Made by a program: the position numbers and the translations under genes. The notes below the pieces were generated by a model. The model was given only the letters and a program-made list of their open reading frames with translations. It had not been told where the DNA came from and made no database searches. 23,758 nt of DNA from a virus, in the IMG/VR virus record IMGVR_UViG_3300045922_000360, positions 1 through 23,758 of that record; one strand, written 5' to 3'. Shown one piece after another: positions 6,638-12,420 of this stretch. The first letter of the stretch is position 1. Every line of letters starts with the position of its first letter.

Positions 6638-7120
6638 ATGAAAATTCTAGGTTTGGACATGGGCACAACAGCCGGCGCAGCGTTGCAGGATGCCGGCGGC
6701 TTGCGAGTCTGGGAGGGGAACTTCACCCCACGACGTGGCGCGTCCTATGGTCTGCGGTTTATCGAGTTCTCCGCATGGCTGGACAGCATATACAGCGAGT
6801 GCCAGTTTCAGCTTGTCGCCTACGAGCAAATTATCGGCATTTCCAACCGTGGCGGGCAATCTGCGCAGCAACAAATCTGGGGCGGGTTTTTAGCAACGCT
6901 CGCGGTCTGGTGCGATGCGCGAAGTATCGATTACGTGGGGCTATCGGTCACGGCGTGCAAGAAATTGGCGACAGGTAAGGGCAACGCCAGCAAAGATGAA
7001 ATGCTAGCGGCGTTTGAATCTGCAACGGGTCTGAGTGCATCCCATGATGTCGCCGATGCTTACTGGGTCATGCGGTTAGCGGAGTGGGAGTTTACGGCAG
7101 GTACCACGCTTCAGCCATGA
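6638..7120 (+). CDS. RuvC-like Holliday junction resolvase
   Basis: 160 residues with RNase H-fold nuclease motifs in the expected order: the first strand with Asp7 (MKILGLDMGTTAGAA), an internal acidic site Glu63 (LVAYEQ), and a C-terminal His136-Asp137-x-x-Asp140 (SHDVADAYWV). A basic/Ser segment KGNASKDEM lies between, as in phage RuvC proteins. These enzymes cut four-way and branched DNA in a metal-dependent reaction, resolving recombination intermediates and trimming concatemers before packaging. The length is typical of the phage family. An AGGA site lies close upstream of the ATG. It is the first rightward gene, divergent from the annealase operon with which it likely acts. Confidence 0.8.
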   Translation: MKILGLDMGTTAGAALQDAGGLRVWEGNFTPRRGASYGLRFIEFSAWLDSIYSECQFQLVAYEQIIGISNRGGQSAQQQIWGGFLATLAVWCDARSIDYVGLSVTACKKLATGKGNASKDEMLAAFESATGLSASHDVADAYWVMRLAEWEFTAGTTLQP

Positions 7121-7146
7121 ATTGCGTAGTATGATTCCTGCCAGTG

Positions 7147-7986
7147 ATGAACAAATCCCGTGTACCACAAGTGTCGGTGGACGCAACCGGTGAACGACCG
7201 CCCAGCCGCATAAACGGCAAGCAGAACCCAGAATATCAGCGGTGGCGATACCGCCAGAAGCAAGCAGCCGCAGCCGGCGACCTGAACAAAACCAACGCAC
7301 TGCTAGAGACGCTGATTGCCGAGGTGCAGACGCTTTCACAGCTTCTCCGCGACCTGTCTCAGACTATCGCCCAGCAGTCCATGTTGTCACAACATTTAGA
7401 GGGTGTTGCGCGACAATTTGAACCCAAAACTGCAACAATCGCACAACATGTTGTGAATGTTGTTAACAACACGCACCAAGAACGACCCGATGTTGTCACA
7501 ACATTTGAACCTGAAAATCAGAGCGTTGAACCTAATGTTGTGAATGTTGTTAACAACACGCAGCCAACAAAAAGCCCCCCCTCTTCTCCCCCCCTTATTT
7601 CCCCCCTTCCCCCTAACAACCCCCTACCCCCCTATAATCCCCCCAACATCACCCCCCAAAAAGAGATCCCCCCTTTAGGGGATAAATCCCCTCCCCCCTA
7701 CGCCAAAACCGGCGGGGTTGATGGCGTCTGGGAGCGTCTCCCCGCAGACTGGCAGACCCCCGAGATGCGGGCAATGCTCGATGCGTTCGAGATGCACAGG
7801 AAGTCGCTGCGCAAGTCGGCGTGGACGCCCATTGGTTGCCAGCAGAAAGTCACCGAATGGCTGAAACACGACCTGCAAACGGTGATTGACTCTGGCTGGC
7901 ACAGCATCGAGCAAAATTGGCAGGGTATCATCGTCCGACACGACCGAAACCAGCGCAAAATGCCGATTATCCCCGAGGGATGGTAA
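7147..7986 (+). CDS. Replication initiator-like protein with proline-rich linker
   Basis: 279 residues from the ATG at 7147 (a GTG one codon earlier is possible; no clear SD). It starts with a basic region (about 20-42), then a coiled coil (about 45-90, NALLETLIAEVQTLSQLLRD), then a low-complexity part with a repeated VVNVVNNT (residues 102-109 and 131-138) and a proline-rich linker (about 140-185). The C-terminal domain (about 193-262, containing LPADW, AFEMHRKSLRK, VIDSGWHSIEQNWQG) resembles the C-terminal domain of many phage replication proteins ('Y...R...K.....A.....L......VI..SI..GWQG'). No standard N-terminal winged helix is visible, so the DNA-binding part is unclear. The repeats in its gene may be the origin, as in lambda O. 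Confidence 0.6.
   Translation: MNKSRVPQVSVDATGERPPSRINGKQNPEYQRWRYRQKQAAAAGDLNKTNALLETLIAEVQTLSQLLRDLSQTIAQQSMLSQHLEGVARQFEPKTATIAQHVVNVVNNTHQERPDVVTTFEPENQSVEPNVVNVVNNTQPTKSPPSSPPLISPLPPNNPLPPYNPPNITPQKEIPPLGDKSPPPYAKTGGVDGVWERLPADWQTPEMRAMLDAFEMHRKSLRKSAWTPIGCQQKVTEWLKHDLQTVIDSGWHSIEQNWQGIIVRHDRNQRKMPIIPEGW
7381..7562. other. Candidate replication origin: palindromic ATGTTGT/ACAACAT repeat cluster
   Basis: The heptamer ATGTTGT starts at 7381, 7448, 7457, 7490, 7535 and 7544, and its complement ACAACAT occupies 7389-7395, 7443-7449 and 7498-7504. These build palindromes: ATGTTGT-C-ACAACAT at 7381-7395 and again at 7490-7504; CACAACATGTTGTG at 7442-7455; and TGTTGTTAACAACA at 7458-7471 and 7545-7558. 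A 28-base direct repeat spans 7448-7475 and 7535-7562 (offset 87 bases, 29 codons). Clustered iterons inside an initiator gene, over its low-complexity linker, parallel the lambda-type origin. Origin function is inferred. Confidence 0.5.
7575..7698. other. G-free, C-run tract (minus strand G-quadruplex-prone) next to the repeats
   Basis: Ten runs of five to seven C occur between 7575 and 7698, and no G at all from 7575 to 7662 on the plus strand. The minus strand is therefore a dense series of G-runs able to form quadruplexes. It encodes the proline-rich linker of the initiator-like protein, but the choice of CCC for nearly all Pro codons goes beyond the protein need. Strong strand asymmetry beside an iteron cluster suggests an unwinding or replication-fork element; this is inference. 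Confidence 0.6.
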
Positions 7987-7999
7987 AACAAATTCGAAC

Positions 8000-8527
8000 A
8001 TGCAACTGACCACCGAGACAGTGAAAGCCGCCCTCAAACTCTGGGCGCGGCACCTGAAAAACCCGCCCCAACTGACCGACGAAATGGCAACCGACTGGCG
8101 GTTGATTTTTGATTCTGAAATACCGGACCAGACCTTCAAAAGCCTTGCCGTTGCAGCACTCCGAACCCTGACATGGTTCCCCGCTCCAGCAGAGTTCGCG
8201 GCACTTATGGAGACCGGACTGGACGAACGCGCCGAATTGGCGTGGCTGCACGTCAAGCGGCGCGGTGGCAACATCAAAACCCCCGGCGATGTTGGCGGCG
8301 AACCGTGCGCACTATGGGCAGCTGCAAGTCTGGGCAAACACGCTCTGGAATCGCTCCGTCATCACCCATCAGACCCGTTCAACGAACGCGAACTGAAAAA
8401 GGATTTTCTGCTGCTATACAAGCTGGCATGGCGCCGTGGTCTAGGGCTTGAGACCTACAGCGGGAAACGTCCGGAACTGCCGCAATCCCAAATCAGCAGA
8501 AACCAACAACTGCCGGAACACGTCTGA
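8000..8527 (+). CDS. Putative helicase loader-like replication protein
   Basis: 175 residues from the ATG at 8000, 13 bases after the initiator-like gene; an in-frame ATG at 7886 lies deep inside that gene and is rejected. The N-terminal half (ALKLWARHLKN, then DWRLIFDSEIPDQTFKSLAV, then LTWFPAPAEFAAL) fits the pattern of phage helicase-loader proteins of the G39P-like type: 'W...L.......A...L......FPPTPAEI'. The C-terminal half is helical and charged with no motif recognised. Initiator followed by loader is a common phage replication pair that recruits the host DnaB-type helicase, and no phage helicase is seen here. Assignment is by pattern and context only. Confidence 0.5.
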   Translation: MQLTTETVKAALKLWARHLKNPPQLTDEMATDWRLIFDSEIPDQTFKSLAVAALRTLTWFPAPAEFAALMETGLDERAELAWLHVKRRGGNIKTPGDVGGEPCALWAAASLGKHALESLRHHPSDPFNERELKKDFLLLYKLAWRRGLGLETYSGKRPELPQSQISRNQQLPEHV

Positions 8528-8538
8528 AACCAGAGCCG

Positions 8539-9090
8539 ATGAGTAAGCCCGCATTTGTCCGCACCATGACCGACGCTCAGTGGCGAAACGCAACCACCCA
8601 CGAAAAAGCCCTGCATGTCGCGAGAGGTAAAGTCGGCGTCAGAGGCGAATGGGGACACGGGCGCGGCTTCTGGGTCAACCAATTTCTGGCGTCCGTGGGG
8701 CTAAGTCCCGGCTACAACTGGTGCGCCGCTTTCGTGCGCTGGTGCCTACTCCAAGCAGGCGCGCCGGCTAACAGACTTCCGAATGCGAGGCAGTCGGCAG
8801 GCGTCTGGGCATGGCGCAACTGGGGACGCGAAACGCTCCGACTGAAGCGAAACAACCCCGAACGCGGAGATCTGTTCTTCTGGATTAACCCGAACGGCAC
8901 CGGTCACATCGGCTTCATCGCCGAGGTCTTCCGCGACAATAACGGCAACTGGGCAAGCCTGCGCACGCTTGAGGGCAATACGAACGCCGCCGGTTCACGC
9001 ACTGGCAACGCCGTTGCAGAGCAGAGGCGCAGCCGAGCGTTGCTGCAGTCCAAGCACGACTTCGGGTTTGTCAGCCTCAGGGGTTTGTGA
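8539..9090 (+). CDS. CHAP-domain endolysin
   Basis: 183 residues. A CHAP cysteine peptidase/amidase core is clear: the nucleophile Cys62 in YNWCAAFVRWCLLQAG, His123 in the GDLFFW...GTGHIGFI strand pair, and Glu145 in TLEGNT as likely third residue. CHAP enzymes cleave peptidoglycan stem peptides or the amide bond to the sugar. There is no signal peptide, so release should need a holin, and two small membrane proteins follow immediately. No separate cell-wall-binding domain is apparent; the N-terminal ~25 residues precede the catalytic fold. The ATG at 8539 has no strong ribosome site. It is coupled to the next gene by TGATG. Confidence 0.85.
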   Translation: MSKPAFVRTMTDAQWRNATTHEKALHVARGKVGVRGEWGHGRGFWVNQFLASVGLSPGYNWCAAFVRWCLLQAGAPANRLPNARQSAGVWAWRNWGRETLRLKRNNPERGDLFFWINPNGTGHIGFIAEVFRDNNGNWASLRTLEGNTNAAGSRTGNAVAEQRRSRALLQSKHDFGFVSLRGL

Positions 9091-9332
9091 TGAGCGAGAA
9101 AACGGAAACGCAAATCATCGAACAAGTCAGCCGCATGATGGCACTGGTCAAAACGATAGTCGCGCTGGTGTGCGTTCTCGGTCTGGCAACGTTCTGGATT
9201 GCCATGATGCAGTTTCAGCTAATGGCACTGCACGATGACCTTGGCCGGGTAAAATCGCAACTTGAACGCCTAACGGAGGAGACAACCGCCAGCCGCGAAC
9301 GTCTTATCAGGCTAGAGGAAAAATCACGATGA
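9090..9332 (+). CDS. Lysis-cassette membrane protein with coiled coil (spanin- or holin-accessory-like)
   Basis: 80 residues from the ATG at 9090, which shares a base with the endolysin stop (TGATG). A short charged N-terminus precedes one membrane segment at about 18-40 (LVKTIVALVCVLGLATFWIA). The rest is a coiled coil with heptad-like leucines (LGRVKSQLERL, SRERLIRLEEK). One membrane helix followed by a coiled coil recalls inner-membrane spanins or XhlA-like lysis accessories, but no specific signature decides it. Its stop overlaps the next start by ATGA. A lysis role rests on position. Confidence 0.6.
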   Translation: MSEKTETQIIEQVSRMMALVKTIVALVCVLGLATFWIAMMQFQLMALHDDLGRVKSQLERLTEETTASRERLIRLEEKSR

Positions 9333-9520
9333 ATTTTCAAAACGTTTTAGCTGGAGCAGTGGCAGGATTCCTTGCCGCTCTAATTGTTGACCTCAACGCG
9401 TGGAAACACGCAATCGAGCAGGGGTTGGGTTTCGAGTTCGATTGGAAACTCGCGCTCGGTCGATGGGTTACGGGCATCATCTCAGGCGCGTTAGCGGGTC
9501 TGGGTATTTCAAATCTTTAA
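9329..9520 (+). CDS. Putative holin with two membrane segments
   Basis: 63 residues. Two hydrophobic segments (about 4-20, QNVLAGAVAGFLAALIV; about 46-62, WVTGIISGALAGLGISN) are joined by a polar loop with FDWKLALGRW. This compact two-helix form, with a tryptophan-bearing amphipathic stretch before the second helix, is common in small phage proteins next to endolysins. Holins open the membrane to release the endolysin. The ATG overlaps the stop of the preceding gene. Assignment is from topology and context, since holin families are poorly conserved. Confidence 0.6.
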   Translation: MNFQNVLAGAVAGFLAALIVDLNAWKHAIEQGLGFEFDWKLALGRWVTGIISGALAGLGISNL

Positions 9521-9532
9521 CGGGTAAGAGCA

Positions 9533-9566
9533 AACAACGGGCGGTTGTTCCCCTTCGCAGCCGCCC
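9533..9566. terminator. Alternative stem-loops between lysis and packaging genes
   Basis: Two mutually exclusive stems are present. AACAAC (9533-9538) pairs with GTTGTT (9544-9549), and GGGCGG (9539-9544) pairs with CCGCCC (9561-9566). They lie in the 64-base gap between the holin-like and small terminase genes. The run after the second stem is AAAATTTTAAA rather than a U-tract, so a classical terminator is doubtful; an attenuator or processing site fits equally. The GGGCGGTTG start also occurs in the hairpin at 4144. Confidence 0.3.
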
Positions 9567-9584
9567 CAAAATTTTAAACACTTT

Positions 9585-9971
9585 ATGCCAGCAGGTCGAA
9601 AGCGCGATTCCGAAATAGACGAGAAAATCGAGCAGGTCATTAAATTGATTGAGCAGGGTCTGTTCGTCAACCACGCGGCGGCGTCGTGCGGTTTGTCAAA
9701 AGACACTCTGTATAACCGAATGCGCGAAGACCCGGAGGTTCGGGCGCGAGTTATCGCAGCAGGCGACAAGGCGTTCGGTCTGATGGAGAAAATCGTTATG
9801 CGCGCTGCCTTGCAAGACTGGAAAGCCTCCGCATGGTATCTCGAACGCCGGAAGCCGGAACTCTATGGTCGCCGAATGAAACTCGACATCTCTAAGATGA
9901 GTACAGAACAATTGCAGGAACTGCTAGAGCAGCTAGACGACGAAAGGTTCGAGATTGACGAATCACTATGA
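9585..9971 (+). CDS. Terminase small subunit-like DNA-packaging protein
   Basis: 128 residues. A basic N-terminus (MPAGRKRDSE) leads into a helix-turn-helix (about 18-48, with VNHAAASCGLSKDTLYNRM), an alpha-helical segment, and the ASAWYLERRKPELYGRR motif (about 81-97) typical of one large group of small terminases. The C-terminus is acidic and helical (MSTEQLQELLEQLDDERFE), probably for oligomerisation. These proteins recognise the packaging site and regulate the large subunit. No SD is visible upstream of the ATG, which follows an AT-rich leader. The stop overlaps the next ORF by ATGA. The large subunit follows 400 bases downstream. Confidence 0.75.
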   Translation: MPAGRKRDSEIDEKIEQVIKLIEQGLFVNHAAASCGLSKDTLYNRMREDPEVRARVIAAGDKAFGLMEKIVMRAALQDWKASAWYLERRKPELYGRRMKLDISKMSTEQLQELLEQLDDERFEIDESL

Positions 9972-10156
9972 TAACGCAGGTCCCCGTTAAGAAGATTATT
10001 CCGCACCCGAAGAACGCAAGGCGCTGGCAAACAACGCGACGCGAAGACCAGATGCCGTTGCGCTCTTTACAGATAGCAACCTCAATGTCGGGATTACTCC
10101 GTCAAGATGGGACGGATACCGCGAGCATGGCAACAACATCAAAGACGCGGTCGTAA
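9968..10156 (+). CDS. ParB-like N-terminal fragment, probably out of frame after residue ~18
   Basis: 62 codons starting at an ATG coupled to the small terminase stop (ATGA). The first 18 residues, MITQVPVKKIIPHPKNAR, match the start of ParB/Spo0J-type nuclease-like domains ('V.ID.I.PHP.NPR'). The remainder of this frame is Arg/Thr/Ser-rich and looks non-coding, whereas the -1 frame is open with normal codon character to 10272. The simplest reading is a frameshift near 9991-10020, giving a disrupted gene; programmed -1 frameshifting is possible but I see no canonical slippery heptamer. ParB-like genes often sit near terminases in phages. Confidence 0.4.
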   Translation: MITQVPVKKIIPHPKNARRWQTTRREDQMPLRSLQIATSMSGLLRQDGTDTASMATTSKTRS

Positions 10157-10272
10157 GAATAAACCACCACCTCAGAGGGTTGGGCGAGGTGGTGGAGCGA
10201 GTCCGTTGTAAATCGATGTCTTACGGCATCATCAAGTTTTCCAAGCCAGCTCCTGAACTCGGGAGTGGTTGA
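9991..10272 (+). pseudogene. Open -1-frame continuation of the ParB-like ORF, lacking its own start
   Basis: After a TAA at 9988-9990 this frame stays open for 93 codons to a TGA at 10270-10272. It reads like protein (LANNATRRPDAVALF, ITPSRWDGYREHGNN, IKDAVVRINHHL) with purine-first codons typical of the surrounding genes. It contains no usable ATG, GTG or TTG before about 10176, so it would have to be reached by a -1 shift from the ParB-like start at 9968. I do not recognise the sequence, and it does not continue an obvious ParB domain, so fusion or decay is possible. Confidence 0.3.
10164..10195. other. Perfect 10-bp inverted repeat between terminase genes
   Basis: CCACCACCTC (10164-10173) is the exact reverse complement of GAGGTGGTGG (10186-10195), with a 12-base loop. 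This is the strongest hairpin noticed in the window. No U-tract follows, so it is unlikely to terminate transcription. Its position between the small and large terminase genes makes it a candidate part of a packaging recognition site or an RNA control element for the large subunit. Confidence 0.5.
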
Positions 10273-10365
10273 AGTGTTCCGCCAACTGCTTGACATTCAC
10301 AGCCGAATTGCATCCGTCCATGATATTATGGTTCCCATGACATTTGTAATTGTATCCTAAATCAT
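10273..10365 (+). promoter_or_regulatory. AT-rich leader upstream of the large terminase gene
   Basis: No convincing gene is seen here. The base composition turns AT-rich from about 10320 to the terminase start at 10366, in contrast to the flanks. A perfect -35-like TTGACA occurs at 10290-10295, but no -10 box is found at standard spacing; TATTAT at 10324-10329 is too far away. The region may hold a late promoter of another type or simply the 5' leader. Confidence 0.25.
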
Positions 10366-11739
10366 ATGTATGAGTTATCTATAAAACATCAGCTGCGGGA
10401 AGCTGTTCGCGCCCGTCTTGAGCGGCGGTTGTCGCTTGCCAGTGACCAGTCAGCGGGCGAGTCATTTCTGGAATGGTTCGAGCGAACGAAGCCCAAAAAA
10501 TACACTGTCCCGCACCACGTGAAGATGATTGGTCACCAATTGCAGCGTATAGAGTCTGGCAGCCTAGAGCGTCTGCGTATCCACATGCCGCCGCGTCACG
10601 GCAAAACCGAAACTTGTACGCTGAATTTCCCGATGTACTATATGCTGCGGCGGGAGCAAGCGCGGGTACTCATCACCTCTTACAACCAGACCAACGCATC
10701 TAGATTTTCGCGTACTCTTCGGAATCGCTGGGTAGCAATGGGGCAGAACCTTGAAACATCCGCCGCCTCTCACTGGTCGGACGGGCACGGGCGCGAACTG
10801 TCGGCGCGCGGTGTAGGCTCGCCGCCCACGGGGCAAGGGTTCGACCTCATCATAATCGACGACCCGATTAAGTCACGCATCGAGGCGGACAGTGCTACCT
10901 ATAGAGACAGGGTTCATGCTTGGTTTACAGACGACCTTTTAACACGTCTGGAGCCGGGCGGGAAAATTGTACTCATTGCCACCCGTTGGCATCATGACGA
11001 TTTAGCCGGACGCATTGGCAAGGACTGGGAAACGCTCGACTTGCCCGCAATCGATGAAAACGGAAACGCTCTATGGTCAGAACGTTTTCCAATTGACGCG
11101 CTCAATCAGATTCGAGAGCAGATGAAGCGCGAAGAGGGCGAGTATAGCTGGGAGGCGCTTTACCAGCAGAACCCGACGCCGAAGACTGGCTCGCATTTTG
11201 ACATCGGCAAATTGCAATTTATCGACGTTGTGCCAAACGTTGTTGAGACCGTGCGGGGCTGGGACTTCGCAGCGACTAAAGGCGATGGCGACTATACAGC
11301 GGGCGTCAAAATCGGAAGAACAGAGGGCGGCGAATTTGTGCTGCTTGATGTTGTGCGGGGTCAATGGGGCGCGCTCGACGTTGAACGGATGTTGGCGGCA
11401 ACAGCAGAAGCGGACGGCAGAGCGTGCAAAATTGCCATGCCGATAGACCCGGGCGCAGCGGGTAAATTCCAGTTCGCGCGGTTCCAACGGTTGCTCTCAG
11501 CGTTTGCGGTGCATGGCGAGACGGTCAGTGGTTCCAAAATCGTCAGGTCGCAGGCGTTGGCGGCGTGCATTGAAGCGGGCAACCTCCTCATCCCGAGGGG
11601 CGCAAACTGGGCAACCGATTTCGTGGAAGAGCTTAGGCAATTCCCAAACGGCAGGAACGATGACCAAGTGGACGCGGCGGCGGAATCCTATAATCATCTG
11701 GCTGGCATGGGTCGGGTAAACAGATGGGAAGTATTTTAG
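10366..11739 (+). CDS. terL: Terminase large subunit (ATPase and nuclease)
   Basis: 457 residues with both motor and nuclease domains. Walker A is MPPRHGKT (74-81), Walker B LIIIDDP (161-167), and the coupling motif IATRWHHDD (204-212). The RNase H-like nuclease shows Asp300 (RGWDFAAT), Asp361 (PIDPGAAGK) and Asp432-Asp433-x-x-Asp436 (GRNDDQVDA). The order and length match the Terminase_6-type large subunit. It pumps DNA into the prohead through the portal and cuts concatemers. The ATG at 10366 has no SD; a second ATG four bases later is out of frame and short. The small subunit lies upstream and the portal downstream. Confidence 0.95.
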   Translation: MYELSIKHQLREAVRARLERRLSLASDQSAGESFLEWFERTKPKKYTVPHHVKMIGHQLQRIESGSLERLRIHMPPRHGKTETCTLNFPMYYMLRREQARVLITSYNQTNASRFSRTLRNRWVAMGQNLETSAASHWSDGHGRELSARGVGSPPTGQGFDLIIIDDPIKSRIEADSATYRDRVHAWFTDDLLTRLEPGGKIVLIATRWHHDDLAGRIGKDWETLDLPAIDENGNALWSERFPIDALNQIREQMKREEGEYSWEALYQQNPTPKTGSHFDIGKLQFIDVVPNVVETVRGWDFAATKGDGDYTAGVKIGRTEGGEFVLLDVVRGQWGALDVERMLAATAEADGRACKIAMPIDPGAAGKFQFARFQRLLSAFAVHGETVSGSKIVRSQALAACIEAGNLLIPRGANWATDFVEELRQFPNGRNDDQVDAAAESYNHLAGMGRVNRWEVF

Positions 11740-11777
11740 CGTTCCAAAACACCAGATAAGCGCGTCTATAACTACAC

Positions 11778-12419
11778 GTGAATTATTTCGAGCGTTTCCC
11801 CGCGTCCCCTCGCGCCCGAGAATTTGTTGACGGTTTCATTGGCGACAACGCCGATAACCGTTACGTAGTCGTCGAGGCAAACACAGGATTCGACCTCGTT
11901 ACGTTTGACCCGGGAGTGGTTACGATTCTATCGCCAGACCCGTCAGGCGCGGGAGCAGGCATCACCCGACCGGAGCTTTTCCCTGTGGGCAATGGTTCCT
12001 TTTTCCGTTGGATGGCAGAAATCCGGCACAACACGGCGGCTGAATACGATACAGACCTTGCCATCGGTCTGAACATTTCAATTTCGCATTTTTCCGCACC
12101 GTTCCCCGATGCGATTTATTTTACGATTCCAGCACAGAATACCCGTTGGCGGTGCGTCATTCGCAACGGCGGCAACGAGGTTTACAACGCCGAGGTAGGG
12201 AGCGTGTTCCCGCTGGACACAATCCAGACTCTGGCGATTCGCGGCGATATCGACGCCACCGGCAAGTTCCGGTGCATTTTCTACATTGACAAGGTCGCTG
12301 TTGCGTCTGCTGAACTTCCGTTCCTGCCCTGCGATTTGGGACCCGGCGTGCTAGCTATAGGGCAGCTGACAGGCAACCTACAGCTTCTGAGCTGGGGCAC
12401 CCGCGCTCGCATCATTTAG
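11778..12419 (+). CDS. Putative jelly-roll (concanavalin-like) virion protein
   Basis: 213 residues from a GTG at 11778 (GTG AAT TAT TTC); no strong SD. The sequence is beta-rich and follows the pattern of LamG/concanavalin-like sandwich domains: an opening strand region (DGFIGDNADNRYVVVEANTG), FFRWMAEIRHN, TDLAIGL, DAIYFTIPAQNTRWRCVIRN, then LAIRGDIDATGKFRCIFYID followed by a closing strand region (LPCDLGPGVLAIGQ). Such domains bind glycans or decorate virions. It ends one base before the portal start, so it is made with the head genes. The fold is inferred by eye, and the placement between terminase and portal is unusual for an adhesin; a head decoration is an alternative. Confidence 0.5.
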   Translation: MNYFERFPASPRAREFVDGFIGDNADNRYVVVEANTGFDLVTFDPGVVTILSPDPSGAGAGITRPELFPVGNGSFFRWMAEIRHNTAAEYDTDLAIGLNISISHFSAPFPDAIYFTIPAQNTRWRCVIRNGGNEVYNAEVGSVFPLDTIQTLAIRGDIDATGKFRCIFYIDKVAVASAELPFLPCDLGPGVLAIGQLTGNLQLLSWGTRARII

Positions 12420-12420
12420 C

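Noticed and set aside
7448-7562. CRISPR array from the 28-base direct repeats
   Set aside because: Only two copies, internally palindromic, in frame within a coding gene and with in-phase offset; no cas genes nearby.
7675-8337. 220-codon minus-strand ORF opposite the initiator-like and loader-like genes
   Set aside because: It is antisense to two genes with recognisable protein patterns, rich in Arg/Ser/Pro/Cys as expected of a shadow frame, and has no ribosome site or operon context.
10102-10296. 64-codon minus-strand ORF in the terminase gap
   Set aside because: It is opposite the -1-frame coding stretch, includes the hairpin, and has no ribosome site; the plus-strand reading has better codon character, though neither is certain.
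10290-10329. Sigma70 promoter upstream of the large terminase based on a perfect TTGACA
   Set aside because: No -10 box at a 16-18 base spacing; the TATTAT present is 28 bases away.
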